DNA from: Planctomycetota bacterium
GTDB taxonomy: Bacteria > Planctomycetota > Phycisphaerae > FEN-1346 > JAACEH01
Assembly: GCA_016935955.1 (NCBI GenBank)
Contig: JAFGPY010000457.1
Span: 1 to 40,081 of the forward strand
Direction: 5' to 3'
DNA length: 40,081 bases
Part shown: one piece after another, positions 20,978 to 30,401 of the stretch
Layout: each line of letters opens with the position of its first letter
Numbering within the stretch: the stretch's first letter is position 1
Translations under genes and position numbers: made by a program
The notes under the pieces: model-generated
Seen by the model: the letters and a program-made list of their open reading frames with translations, nothing else
What the model was told of the DNA's origin: nothing
Database searches by the model: none

Positions 20978-22984
20978 ATGCCGGGCAGCGTCGGAGCCAT
21001 TCGCGCCGGGCGGGCGTTCGTCGAGCTCTTCGCCGACGACTCCAAGCTCGTGCGCGGCCTCAACGCGGCCCGGAAGAAGCTCCAGTCGTTCGGCAAGACG
21101 CTCACCGCGGCCGGCACCAAGGTCTTCGCCGCCGGGGCCGGGATCGTCACCCCGATCATCGCCATGACCAAGCACTACGCCAGCGCCGGCGACGAGTTGG
21201 AGAAGATGAGCCGCCGCACCGGTGTCTCGGTCGAGTCATTGTCGGAGCTCAAGTACGCGGCCGACCTGTCGGGGGCGTCCTTCGAGCAACTGGAGAAGGG
21301 CGTCCGCCTCATGCAGCGGGCGGCGGTGGACATGGCCCGCGGCAGCAAGATGTCGCAGCAGGCCTTCGGCGCCCTGGGGATCACCCTCGCCGACCTCCAG
21401 GGGAAGAACCCCGAGCAGACGTTCATGCTGATCGCCGACCGGCTGAGCAAGATTCCCGACCCGTCGGCCCGCGCCGGGCTGGCCCTGAAGCTGTTCGGCG
21501 AAGCGGGCACAAGCCTGCTGCCCATGATGGAGAATGGCGCCAAGGGGATGCAGGACCTCATGGCCCAGGCCCGCAAGCTGGGCCTGACGATCTCGACCGA
21601 AGACGCCAAGGCGGCAGCGCAGTTCAAGGACGCGATGACCAGTCTGTGGACGGTGCTCAAGCGGCTCTGGTTCGAGATCGGCGCCGCCGTCGCCCCCGCC
21701 CTGAAGCTCATGGCCGAGTGGATCAGCAACGTTATCATCTCGATCAAGGGTTGGGTGAAGGAACACCGGGGGCTGATCGTGACGATCCTGGCCGTCGGCG
21801 CGGGGCTGACAGCCTTCGGCGTGGCGCTCCTGGCCATCGGCTGGATCGCCGGCGCCGTCGGTACGGCCATTGGTGTGCTCTCGACGATCCTCACGGCGCT
21901 GGGGGCCGTGCTGGGCGTGATCGGCTCGATTCTCGGGGCGCTCCTGTCGCCGGTCGGTCTGGTGATCGCTGCCGTCGTCGCCCTGGGCGGGGCCATCCTC
22001 TACTGGAGCGGCGCCGGGGCTAAGGCCCTCAACTGGCTGAAGGGCGTGTTCGGCGATCTGGCGTCCGACGCCGGCGAGGCCATCGGCGGAATCGGCGACG
22101 CCCTGGCCGCGGGCGACATCGGCCTGGCGGCTCGCATCCTGTGGCTGACGCTGAAGCTGGAATGGGAAAAGGGCATCGCTTGGCTCTCGAAGCTGTGGCT
22201 CGACTTCCGCAACTTCTTCATCCGCCTGGCCTATGACGCCTTCTATGGCGCCGTGAAAGCCTGCCTGGTGGTCTGGCACGGCCTGGAGATCGCCTGGATC
22301 GAGACCACGGCCTGGCTGTCGAACGTCTGGACGCGGTTCTGCCAGGGCATCGGCAAGGCGTGGAACTGGGCGGGGAACAAGATTTCCAAGGCGTGGAGCT
22401 GGCTGCGCGGCCTCTTCGACAAGTCGTTCGACTCGAACGCCGCCTACGCCGAGGCCGACGCCTGGCTGGAGCGGGAGAACAAGAAGGTGGACGAGCGGGC
22501 CAACGCGGCAGTCACGGCCCGCGAAGCCGAGCGCGAGGCCCAACGGAAGCGCGAGGACGAGATTCACGCACGGGCCATGCAGTCGGTGGATGAAGAGCAG
22601 ACCGCGAAGAAGAAGGCCCTGGAGCAGGAGTACGACCAGCGGATCGCCAACGCCCAGGCCGAGGTGGATGCCGCCCGCAAGGAGTGGCAGGACGCCATCG
22701 GCGAGGCCAAGCGAAAGCGCGGGGAGAAGGATGCGGGCAAGGCCACGGGCCGCAAGGACGCCGCCGACTTCGACTGGCAGGGACTGTTCGCGGGCACGGA
22801 GAAGGCGGCCCGCGAGATGAGCATGGCCGCCCAGGGCACCTTCAACGCCGTCGCCCTGAAGGGCCTGAGCATTGGCGGGGCCTCGGCCCTGGAGCGCACC
22901 GCCAAGGCCAGCGAGAAGACGGCGGAGAACACCGACCGGCTGGTGGACATGGCCGGTGACGGCGGGCTGACGTTCGATCAGTGA
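20978..22984 (+). CDS. Tape measure protein
   Basis: A 668-residue protein, the longest of the virion genes. The N-terminal part (SVGAIRAGRAFVELFADDSK, then RTGVSVESLSELKYAADLSG) is typical of phage tape measure proteins. The middle has long hydrophobic glycine/alanine-rich segments (about 270-340, several potential membrane helices), followed by aromatic helices and a charged coiled coil (REAEREAQRKREDEIHARAM). The length sets the tail length, and the hydrophobic segments help DNA cross the inner membrane. The gene lies three bases after the lipoprotein gene. Confidence 0.88.
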   Translation: MPGSVGAIRAGRAFVELFADDSKLVRGLNAARKKLQSFGKTLTAAGTKVFAAGAGIVTPIIAMTKHYASAGDELEKMSRRTGVSVESLSELKYAADLSGASFEQLEKGVRLMQRAAVDMARGSKMSQQAFGALGITLADLQGKNPEQTFMLIADRLSKIPDPSARAGLALKLFGEAGTSLLPMMENGAKGMQDLMAQARKLGLTISTEDAKAAAQFKDAMTSLWTVLKRLWFEIGAAVAPALKLMAEWISNVIISIKGWVKEHRGLIVTILAVGAGLTAFGVALLAIGWIAGAVGTAIGVLSTILTALGAVLGVIGSILGALLSPVGLVIAAVVALGGAILYWSGAGAKALNWLKGVFGDLASDAGEAIGGIGDALAAGDIGLAARILWLTLKLEWEKGIAWLSKLWLDFRNFFIRLAYDAFYGAVKACLVVWHGLEIAWIETTAWLSNVWTRFCQGIGKAWNWAGNKISKAWSWLRGLFDKSFDSNAAYAEADAWLERENKKVDERANAAVTAREAEREAQRKREDEIHARAMQSVDEEQTAKKKALEQEYDQRIANAQAEVDAARKEWQDAIGEAKRKRGEKDAGKATGRKDAADFDWQGLFAGTEKAAREMSMAAQGTFNAVALKGLSIGGASALERTAKASEKTAENTDRLVDMAGDGGLTFDQ

Positions 22985-22993
22985 GGGTAACCG

Positions 22994-23830
22994 ATGGCCG
23001 TGACGGTCCTGGAAGCGCCGGAAAGCCGTGAGCTCGAAGCCGGGCGATCCAACTCGGCCAGCCGGCGCTACATCATCTGCCAGACCGAAGGGGACATCGG
23101 CGACGAAGCGGCGGCCAGGGATGCCCTGATCGCCACCTCGCCGGCCACCATCGGTCTGCTGATCCGCGGCACAGTCCGCGTGACCGAGACCGAGCGGGCC
23201 GACTTCTGGCTCGGGACCGTCGAGTACGTGCCGGTCGGCAAGCTCGATCAGCAGAAAGACCCGCCGGCCACCAACGACAGCACCTTCAGCTTCGACACCG
23301 GCGGTGGCACGCAGCACATCACCCAGAGCCTCTCGAACGTCGGCCGTTACGGTCAGTCGGGCGACACCGCCCCCGACTTCAAGGGGGCCATCAACGTCAC
23401 CCACGATTCGGTCGAAGGCTGCGACATCATCGCCCCGGTCTACAACTGGAGCGAGACGCACTACAAGCCCGACAGCGCCGTCACCCTGGCCTACCGGGGC
23501 GCGCTCTTCGGCCTGACCGGCAAGGTCAATAGCGCCGCCTTCAAGGGCTTCGCCGCCGGCGAGTGCCTCTTCCTGGGCGCCAGCGGCTCCAAGCGCGGTG
23601 CGGAGGATTGGGAGATCAGCTTTCGCTTCGCCTCCAGTCCGAACCGGACGAACATCACCGACATCCCGACGATCACCGTGGCCTCGAAGAAGGGCTGGGA
23701 GTACCTCTGGATCAGGTATCACGATGTCCTCGACACCACAGCCAAGATGCTGGTCAAACGGCCCTGTGCCGCCTATGTCGAGAAGGTCTATGAGGAAGGC
23801 AGCTTCTCCGGCCTGGGGATCGGCACATGA
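22994..23830 (+). CDS. Tail protein (distal tail-like position), unknown family
   Basis: A 278-residue beta-rich protein directly after the tape measure, where distal tail proteins normally lie. Recognisable pieces are RRYIICQTEGDIGDEAAARD, GGGTQHITQSLSNVGRYG and WEYLWIRYHDVLDTTAKM. I have an impression of similar proteins in other Planctomycetota phage elements but cannot name a family. Its stop overlaps the next gene (ATGA). Confidence 0.55.
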   Translation: MAVTVLEAPESRELEAGRSNSASRRYIICQTEGDIGDEAAARDALIATSPATIGLLIRGTVRVTETERADFWLGTVEYVPVGKLDQQKDPPATNDSTFSFDTGGGTQHITQSLSNVGRYGQSGDTAPDFKGAINVTHDSVEGCDIIAPVYNWSETHYKPDSAVTLAYRGALFGLTGKVNSAAFKGFAAGECLFLGASGSKRGAEDWEISFRFASSPNRTNITDIPTITVASKKGWEYLWIRYHDVLDTTAKMLVKRPCAAYVEKVYEEGSFSGLGIGT

Positions 23831-24771
23831 GCGACGCCTTCCGTACTGTCACCAGCGGCGAACGCTTTCGGCCCTCGGCCCGCGCCTGGAACGCCCTGAT
23901 GAAGCTGGCCCAGGCGTATGAAGGCGGCGGGATGGACCCGACCGGCATGGCCGCCCTGGGCCTTTCGAACCCGGCCCCGGTGCTGGTGCAGAACGACAGC
24001 GGCGCCGACCGTGACGAGTTCGACGTGCTCGGCATCGACAGCGCCCTGGTCCTGCCGTCCGACGGCGACATGCCGGCCAGCCAGTTCAAGAGCGTGCTGG
24101 CCGTCAAAGGTGTCACGCCGGTGGACCCCGACCACCTGGGCCGCTTCGTGGTCCTGGCGGGACCGGTGAAAGCCGGGGCCATCGGCCGTGGCTACATCGC
24201 CGGGGCATGTCCCGCGAAGATCAACGTGCAGGATGCGGACCATCTGTGGGCAGAGATCAAAGACGGAGAGGTCCGCCTCCAGAGCGCCGCCTCGGGTTCC
24301 GCAGTGATCCTCTGGCGTGAGAGCGGCACCGGCGAGAAGTGGGCCATCATCCACCTTGCGGGGGCCTTACCGCCGGTGCTCTTTCCGGTGCTAGTCACCA
24401 AGGACGGCGGCAGCGCGGGCGATGCGGACACCGACTGCTCATTCACCTACACCGTCAAGGACCTGGCCGGCTTCGAGTTGGAAACGGCCCTCGCCCCCGA
24501 GTGCGGTCGGCTACCAAAGACGGAGTACTCAGAGCCGTCGGCCGACAGCCCGGCCGTGGCCTACCGCGACTCGGCCGGGGATTTGCACCTCTACCACGTG
24601 GCCGGCGAGTTGCCGGTGACGAAGACCGTCGAGGTGGTCACCAGCTTCCGCTATGACACCGCGACCCACGCCTTCCAACTGAAGAAGACGGCGATCCGCA
24701 TCCTTGAGAAGGCCGACGAGGATGCCGAGTGGACCGACGTGGTTTCCCTGACTGAGTGTGACGACACGTGA
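23827..24771 (+). CDS. Tail-tip protein, unknown family
   Basis: A 314-residue protein with an N-terminal FRPSARAWNALMKLAQAYEG segment, the form often seen at the start of phage fibre or tail-tip proteins, followed by beta-rich modules (GRFVVLAGPVKAGAIGRGYI; VTSFRYDTATHAFQLKKTAI). The final strand pattern suggests an adhesin or tip component. No enzymatic motif is visible. It overlaps both the previous gene and, if the alternative start at 24758 is used, the next gene. Confidence 0.5.
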   Translation: MSDAFRTVTSGERFRPSARAWNALMKLAQAYEGGGMDPTGMAALGLSNPAPVLVQNDSGADRDEFDVLGIDSALVLPSDGDMPASQFKSVLAVKGVTPVDPDHLGRFVVLAGPVKAGAIGRGYIAGACPAKINVQDADHLWAEIKDGEVRLQSAASGSAVILWRESGTGEKWAIIHLAGALPPVLFPVLVTKDGGSAGDADTDCSFTYTVKDLAGFELETALAPECGRLPKTEYSEPSADSPAVAYRDSAGDLHLYHVAGELPVTKTVEVVTSFRYDTATHAFQLKKTAIRILEKADEDAEWTDVVSLTECDDT

Positions 24772-24778
24772 GGCCGGC

Positions 24779-25411
24779 ATGGCGAACGACGCGCCGCTCT
24801 ACAGCAAGTCAACGGGCCTGCCCATCTTCCGCACGTCCGACGGGCTGCCGATCTTCGGTGATCCAGCCAACTGCGGCTGCTGTGGCGGAGGAGGAGGCCC
24901 GGAGTTCGACAGCGCCTGCGGCAACTGTGCGGCCAACACCACGCCGCTACAGGTCGAGGTCGTCCTCAGCGGCATCACCGCGTGCACGTTTTGCCAGTGG
25001 GGAGGCTGGGGCGGCAACTTCTACTGGAAGCCGACGACTGCGCCGAACGGCACCTTCACCCTGGCTCGCGATCCGGTCAGTCCCTGCCTCTTCACGGCTG
25101 AGACCACATGGGGTTACAACCGTTACGCCGCCGACGATTCCGATTGCTCGGGCGTTTCGACGGCCGAGACCGGCGTGGTCCACATCGAGTTGGAGCGGGT
25201 CAGTGCGACGACGTGGCAACTGTGGGTCTGGGCCGAGTGGCCGGACTTCCCGCCGATGGGCATTGGCGTCTTCACCGCCACGAAAACCGTCGGCTGCGAT
25301 GCCGAATGGACCGCTACCAACGGCTACACCAACGCGGGGGCGTGCACCACGAGCCCGCCGCAAGGCACCATCGCCTTCTATGGTGGCAGCGCGAGCGCGA
25401 GGCCCGTCTGA
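24779..25411 (+). CDS. Cysteine-rich tail-associated protein, unknown
   Basis: Starting at 24779 the protein has 210 residues (an in-frame ATG at 24758 would add seven). It begins with SKSTGLPIFRTSDGLPIFG and NCGCCGGGGG, then CGNCAANTTP and CTFCQWGGWGGNFYW. The rest is beta-rich, aromatic and contains paired cysteines, suggesting an exported or virion-surface domain stabilised by metal or disulfides. It overlaps the following gene by TGATG. No family was recognised. Confidence 0.5.
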   Translation: MANDAPLYSKSTGLPIFRTSDGLPIFGDPANCGCCGGGGGPEFDSACGNCAANTTPLQVEVVLSGITACTFCQWGGWGGNFYWKPTTAPNGTFTLARDPVSPCLFTAETTWGYNRYAADDSDCSGVSTAETGVVHIELERVSATTWQLWVWAEWPDFPPMGIGVFTATKTVGCDAEWTATNGYTNAGACTTSPPQGTIAFYGGSASARPV

Positions 25412-25917
25412 TGGCCGAATGGTTCACCGACACGTTCCACTGTCGCAGCCATGCTCACTGCCGGGTGTGTCGCGATCTCGACGGCGGCCGGCCCTGGCGG
25501 GTGCTGATGTCACAACGCTTCACTGTGCCCAGGAACTTGCTGGATTGGGACTGCCCGGAAGGGCTCCCGTGGAATGTGGATGAGAGAAACGTGCCGGAAG
25601 AAACACGCCCGCCAGTGAAGAGGCCCTGTGGCTGCGGCAAGGTCCACACACCGCCCAATGGCGGCCCGCCGACCCGACCGTCCTGCCTCGCCTGCGTCGA
25701 GAAGCACCTCGGCGCAGCCTGGGTGCTCATCACCGAGCACCAGAACGGCTATCCCCACCGCCTCCTGGCCATCGGCCACCTGCACGAAGCCGAAGAGGAG
25801 TCGCAGGCGTGGCCAGACCTACACGGCGCCATCCGCGAGGCCCGCAAGGGCTACCAGCAGACGGGCGCAGTCCCCCCATTTGAAGCCATTGCGGCCCTCA
25901 TCGCCTTCCCACGGTAG
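25411..25917 (+). CDS. Cys/His-rich protein at the end of the tail operon
   Basis: A 168-residue protein with several potential zinc ligands: HCRSHAHCRVCRDLDG near the N-terminus, then CGCGKVHTPP and CLACVEKHLGAA. The C-terminal half is helical (LLAIGHLHEAEEESQAWPDL). It may be a DNA-binding or accessory protein rather than a tail component. The ATG overlaps the previous stop. This is the last plus-strand gene before the minus-strand gene at 25944, so it probably closes the late operon; no clear terminator was seen in the short gap. Confidence 0.5.
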   Translation: MAEWFTDTFHCRSHAHCRVCRDLDGGRPWRVLMSQRFTVPRNLLDWDCPEGLPWNVDERNVPEETRPPVKRPCGCGKVHTPPNGGPPTRPSCLACVEKHLGAAWVLITEHQNGYPHRLLAIGHLHEAEEESQAWPDLHGAIREARKGYQQTGAVPPFEAIAALIAFPR

Positions 25918-25943
25918 CCAGAGTGTCTACAACGGCTCCGCGC

Positions 25944-26084
25944 CTACTTGCCCTTCCTCTTCTTCGGTGGGTTGGGGACCGTCTCGACAATGGCCGTCCC
26001 CTTTCTTCGCCGAGCTTCCTTCACCGTTATGAACTTGCCGTCCCTGGCATCGCGGCCAACCTTATGCGTGCCTTTCTTGGCCAT
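25944..26084 (-). CDS. Small basic protein, conserved-looking, minus strand
   Basis: The ATG at 26084 (minus strand) gives 46 residues, MAKKGTHKVGRDARDGKF continuing ITVKEARRRKGTAIVETV and a lysine-rich end. GGAG sits eight bases before the start; the longer frame upstream lacks a ribosome site. I recall short proteins with RDAxTGxFV...TTVVETV in many bacteria and phages, sometimes next to toxin genes. It is the only convincing minus-strand gene in the window and separates the tail operon from the restriction island. Confidence 0.55.
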   Translation of the reverse strand: MAKKGTHKVGRDARDGKFITVKEARRRKGTAIVETVPNPPKKRKGK

Positions 26085-26424
26085 CGTAGTCTCCAATCTC
26101 AATAGAACTGGTAACCTTGTCCCCACATAACACCAGCAGATCATTCACTTGTCGGCTTGTACCAAAGGCCCCAGTAGTTTGCCCAAGACGCCGGGAGCCG
26201 TCAACCGGAATCTCGTTTCTCGATTATGATCGCCGAGATGCCACGGGGGGCGTATGACCGACAGGAGCGCCAGTCCCGGCAACTTGCCACTTTGCTTTCC
26301 GGCGGGATCACTGTAGAATCATGCACTCAAGTCCTGGGCGGGGCCACGAAATGACAGGAAGGGACCAGAAAGGCTAGACATTGGCGGCCCGCAGCGAGTA
26401 CCGTGAGTTGGGGTAGAATCGCGT
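26085..26424. other. Intergenic region between the tail module and the restriction island
   Basis: About 340 bases without a gene apart from divergent start signals. It holds an inverted repeat ATCTCG (26210-26215) / CGAGAT (26234-26239), the promoter at 26292-26319, and two copies of GTAGAATC (26313-26320 and 26413-26420) exactly 100 bases apart. It may be the left edge of an inserted defence island. Confidence 0.45.
26292..26319 (+). promoter_or_regulatory. Promoter of the restriction operon
   Basis: TTGCTT (26292-26297), a 16-base spacer and TAGAAT (26314-26319) resemble a sigma70-type promoter, about 105 bases before the helicase start. The match is moderate. Confidence 0.4.
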
Positions 26425-29400
26425 ATGAGGCTCATAAAGAACACGGGCAATGACCGAGTAATTGACGATCTGCGCCACGCCCTTGCGCAGCAGTCGGTCC
26501 TCGACATGGCGTCTCCCGCATTCTCTCTGTTTGCCTTTGCAGAACTGCGCGATCTGCTGGCGAAGCTCAAGGGTTGCCGAATGGTGCTCCCGGCGGCCAG
26601 TGGCGGCGAGCTTGGCCTGACCGGCTCTGAATCCGACCGTGCATTTCGCAACCGTCTCCAAATCCGCTGGCTTGCCGGCGAATGCGCCGCATGGCTGAGA
26701 GATAAGGTGGATTTCCGATCTGCGCCGTCTCCGTTGCCACAGGCGATCCTCATTGCTGGCTCGCCTGGCTCGGACCACCACCGAGTAATCACCGGCAACT
26801 GTGCCTTCACAACGGAGGGTTTGGGCATCACGCCAGGCGATCAGTTCAGCCTGATCCAATGTTCTGAGCGACCCGAGGAATCCAACGTCCTGGGGGCCTG
26901 GTTCACGAGTTTGTGGAATACCCTTCCCGCCACGGAGCAACACAAGGCCGCGTTTCTCTCGCGTCTTCAGGAACTGGCCGCCCCCCAGGCCCCGTCGCTG
27001 ATTTACTACCTGACCCTGTTTCATGTATTTCAGAACCTCGGCGACGAACTGGATGAAGAGCGTGTCGTCAAATCTGCCACCGGCATCCGCAATACCACCG
27101 TCTGGAAGAAGCTCTTCAAGTTCCAGCGGGATGGCGTTGTGGGGGCCATCGACAAGCTGGAGCGACTGGGAGGCTGCATCATTGCTGACAGCGTCGGTCT
27201 CGGCAAGACTTTCGAGGCCCTGGCTATCATCAAGTACTACGAGCTGCGCAACGACCGCGTGCTGGTGCTCGTGCCGAAGCGCCTGCGGGATAACTGGACG
27301 CTCTACAAGGCCAACGACCGCCGCAATTTCCTGGCCTCGGACCGCTTCAATTACGACGTGCTGAACCACACCGACCTGTCGCGCGATGGCGGCACGTCCG
27401 GTGACATTGACCTGGCCCATGTCAACTGGGGCAACTACGATCTGGTGGTCATCGACGAATCGCACAACTTCCGCAACAAGGCCACGCACAACGACCGCGA
27501 GACCCGTTACGACCGTCTCATGCGGCGCATCATCAAGGAAGGCGTCAAGACGCGCGTCCTTATGCTGTCCGCCACGCCTGTCAACAACCGTCTGGCCGAT
27601 CTGAAGAATCAGATTGCCTTCGTCACGGAGGCCGACGATGTGGCCCTCGACACTCACGGCATCTTCAGTATCGAAGCGACTGTCCGCCAGGCGCAGCTTC
27701 AGTTCAACCGCTGGCTCGCCCTGGAAGAGGTTGAACGCCAGCCGGCCCGGCTGATTGACATGCTGGGCTTCGACTACTTCAAGTTGCTCGACCTCCTGAC
27801 CATTGCCCGATCCCGGAAGCACATCGAGAAGTACTACGGCACTGTGGAGACCGGCCACTTCCCGGAACGTCTCAGGCCCGTCAACATCAAGGCGGACGTG
27901 GACCTGGCCGGCGAGTTTCGCTCCATCCGTGAGATCAACAACGAGATTCGCCGCTTGACCTTGGCTGCCTACGCCCCCCTGCGGTATGTGCTGCCACACA
28001 AGCAGGCGGCCTACGACGCCAAGTACAGCACACGCATCCGCGGGGGCGAGAGTTTCTTCCGCCAAGTGGATCGTGAAGAGAGTCTGGTCCACCTCTTGCG
28101 GGTGAACGTGCTGAAACGCATGGAGAGTTCGGCCACGTCGTTTGCCCTGACATTGAGTCGCCAACTGGCTGACGTGAAGGCAATGTTGGCAAAGATCGAA
28201 GCCCACGAGGAAGCCGTCGAAGAAGCTGACATCGAGGACGTGGACGTTGACGACCCGTCTTTCGAGAGCCTCCTTGTCGGCCGCAAGGTGAAGGTGCTGC
28301 TCCAGGACGTGGATCGCATCCGCTGGCGACAGGACCTGATCGAAGACCGCAATCGCCTGGCCACGCTTCTGTCGGCTGCCAAGCTCGTGTGCGCCGCCCG
28401 CGACGCCAAGTTGCACGCCCTCCGCCAGGTCATCGAAAGCAAGTGCCGCCAGCCGATTAACCCTGGCAATCGCAAGGTGCTGGTCTTCACTGCCTTTGCT
28501 GACACGGCCGAGTATCTATACGAGCAGCTTGCCCCGTGGGCTTTGAAGGGCCTCGGCCTACACTGCGCCCTCGTCACTGGCGCCGGTCACAACCGGACCA
28601 CGCTGCCTGGCCTGCGCAAGGATTTCACCAGCATCATTACGTCGTTTTCGCCCCGTTCCAAGGAGCGGCCCCAGGACCTCGACGACGAAGGTGAACTCGA
28701 TCTGCTCATTGCCACCGACTGCATCAGCGAGGGACAGAACCTCCAGGACTGCGACACGGTGGTCAACTACGACATTCATTGGAACCCGGTGCGGATCATT
28801 CAGCGGTTCGGCCGGATCGACCGCATCGGCTCGCCCAACGAGCGCATCCAGCTTATCAACTTCTGGCCCAACATGGAGTTGGAGGAGTACATCAACCTCG
28901 AACAGCGCGTCAGTGGCCGGATGGTGCTGCTGGACATCTCCGCCACCGGCGAAGAGAACATCATCGAGCACCAGTCCGGCAACCAGATGAACGACCTGGA
29001 GTACCGCCGCAAGCAACTCCTGAAACTCCAGGACGCCGTGATCGACCTCGAAGACCTGTCCAGCGGTGTGTCCATTGCCGATCTGACCTTGACCGATTTC
29101 CGCATCGACCTGGCCGGTTTCCTCAGAGAGAACGCCGGGAAGCTCGAAAGCCTCCCCTTGGGCACGCTGGCTGTCACAACGGCGCAGGACAATGGCGAAT
29201 CGGCCATCCCGCCGGGCGTCATCTTCTGTCTGCGAGCCGTCGGCGAAGGGGCGCTTAAGGCAGTCGAACCGGGCTATCCCTTGGCCCCTCACTACATCGT
29301 GCACGTTGGCGACGATGGCGCGGTGCTGCTGCCCTTCACCCAGGCCAAACAGGCCCTGGACCGACTGAAACGCCTCTGCATCGGCCGCGACCTGCCGGAT

Positions 29401-29634
29401 GCCGGGGCCTGCGCCCGTTTCGACAAGGCCACCAGGGGCGGCCGAGATATGGAGGCCGTTCAGGAACTGTTCGCCAAGGCCGTCGCCTCCGTCGTGGGGA
29501 AGAAGGAAGAGCGGGCCGTAGCCAGCCTCTTCACCCCCGGCGGCACCCATGCGATGAAAGGCGAGTTCCAAGGCATCAACGATTTCGAGGTGGTAGCCAT
29601 GCTGGCCGTGCTACCGGAGGCGGTCGGCACATGA
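26425..29634 (+). CDS. SNF2/DEAD-type helicase with PLD-like N-terminus, type III R-M associated
   Basis: A 1069-residue superfamily 2 helicase. Residues 1-180 look like a degenerate phospholipase D domain (PAFSLFAFAELRDLL; HHRVITGNCAFTTEGLG at about 118-134, with Arg in place of the HxK lysine). The motor follows: Walker A DSVGLGKT (255-262), DESH (344-347), LSATPVNN, and motif VI QRFGRIDRIG (about 793). A long insert separates the two RecA lobes. Its operon continues with DUF4391-like, Mod and Res genes, a set I recall as an extended type III restriction operon. It would translocate on or remodel DNA. The ribosome site is weak (GGGG), and the stop overlaps the next gene (ATGA). Confidence 0.8.
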   Translation: MRLIKNTGNDRVIDDLRHALAQQSVLDMASPAFSLFAFAELRDLLAKLKGCRMVLPAASGGELGLTGSESDRAFRNRLQIRWLAGECAAWLRDKVDFRSAPSPLPQAILIAGSPGSDHHRVITGNCAFTTEGLGITPGDQFSLIQCSERPEESNVLGAWFTSLWNTLPATEQHKAAFLSRLQELAAPQAPSLIYYLTLFHVFQNLGDELDEERVVKSATGIRNTTVWKKLFKFQRDGVVGAIDKLERLGGCIIADSVGLGKTFEALAIIKYYELRNDRVLVLVPKRLRDNWTLYKANDRRNFLASDRFNYDVLNHTDLSRDGGTSGDIDLAHVNWGNYDLVVIDESHNFRNKATHNDRETRYDRLMRRIIKEGVKTRVLMLSATPVNNRLADLKNQIAFVTEADDVALDTHGIFSIEATVRQAQLQFNRWLALEEVERQPARLIDMLGFDYFKLLDLLTIARSRKHIEKYYGTVETGHFPERLRPVNIKADVDLAGEFRSIREINNEIRRLTLAAYAPLRYVLPHKQAAYDAKYSTRIRGGESFFRQVDREESLVHLLRVNVLKRMESSATSFALTLSRQLADVKAMLAKIEAHEEAVEEADIEDVDVDDPSFESLLVGRKVKVLLQDVDRIRWRQDLIEDRNRLATLLSAAKLVCAARDAKLHALRQVIESKCRQPINPGNRKVLVFTAFADTAEYLYEQLAPWALKGLGLHCALVTGAGHNRTTLPGLRKDFTSIITSFSPRSKERPQDLDDEGELDLLIATDCISEGQNLQDCDTVVNYDIHWNPVRIIQRFGRIDRIGSPNERIQLINFWPNMELEEYINLEQRVSGRMVLLDISATGEENIIEHQSGNQMNDLEYRRKQLLKLQDAVIDLEDLSSGVSIADLTLTDFRIDLAGFLRENAGKLESLPLGTLAVTTAQDNGESAIPPGVIFCLRAVGEGALKAVEPGYPLAPHYIVHVGDDGAVLLPFTQAKQALDRLKRLCIGRDLPDAGACARFDKATRGGRDMEAVQELFAKAVASVVGKKEERAVASLFTPGGTHAMKGEFQGINDFEVVAMLAVLPEAVGT

Positions 29635-30389
29635 TCTTCGCCCCGGTCGTCAACGCTCTGGCTCTGCCGCCCGACACCCAGGTCAATCAGAGGGTGCCCA
29701 AGAAGCTACTCCTGGAGCATGGGGCGCCGACGGCGGCGGACAAGCGCCGGATTCAGGACGGCATTGAAGAGATCATGTGGATCGCCGCCCTCAAGCCCAC
29801 CAATGTCGGCATTCCCGCCTTCCAGGACGACGTGCGAGAGTACCTCGAAATCGCCGTGCTGACCGTCGAACTGCGGGCTGCCGCCAAGGGGCCGCGGCTC
29901 GTCGAGTTGATTCACCGGGCAATCCCGTACCCGCTGGTGCTCGTGGCCGCGCACGGCGATGCGGTCAGCCTGTCGCTGGCCCACAAGCGTTGGTCGCAGG
30001 GCGAGACAGGCAAGGTGGTCATCGAAGACGTGCGCCAGACCGAGCCGCTATGCACCGACGCGCCCACGGCGGATGAGGCAGCGTTTCTGGCCAGCCTGGC
30101 CATCTCCAGCATCTCGGCTCGCGACCTGTTCGCCCTCTATCAGGGCTGGCTTGACCGGCTGGCCGCCCTCGAAGCCGCCCGGATCACCGGCACGTTCATG
30201 CCGCCGGATTCGCCTGGCCGTGCGGCGGCTATGCGTGAGGGCCTTGACGCTCATGCCCGCCTTCAGCGCGAGATTGCCGGGCTGCGTGCCCAAGCGGCCA
30301 AGGAGAAGCAGATCAATCGCCGTGTCGATCTGAACCTGAAGATCAAACAGTTGGAAGCCGAACTGGCGGCAGCCAGACAGACACTCTGA
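29631..30389 (+). CDS. DUF4391-like protein of the type III R-M operon
   Basis: A 252-residue protein starting in an ATGA overlap with the helicase. It opens with VNALALPPDTQVNQRVPKK and KRRIQDGIEEIMWIAALKP, which match my memory of DUF4391, a family often placed between a helicase and a Mod gene. A central strand-helix region contains HRAIPYPLVLVAAHGD, and the C-terminus is a coiled coil (VDLNLKIKQLEAELAAARQT) that could bind the Mod or helicase subunit. Biochemical role unknown; the context implies restriction-modification. Confidence 0.75.
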   Translation: MIFAPVVNALALPPDTQVNQRVPKKLLLEHGAPTAADKRRIQDGIEEIMWIAALKPTNVGIPAFQDDVREYLEIAVLTVELRAAAKGPRLVELIHRAIPYPLVLVAAHGDAVSLSLAHKRWSQGETGKVVIEDVRQTEPLCTDAPTADEAAFLASLAISSISARDLFALYQGWLDRLAALEAARITGTFMPPDSPGRAAAMREGLDAHARLQREIAGLRAQAAKEKQINRRVDLNLKIKQLEAELAAARQTL

Positions 30390-30401
30390 AAGGACTGCGA
30401 G

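Noticed and set aside
26414..26419. Second TAGAAT as a -10 box directly before the helicase ATG
   Set aside because: No -35 box at suitable distance, and it would leave almost no leader or ribosome site; the box at 26314 is better placed.
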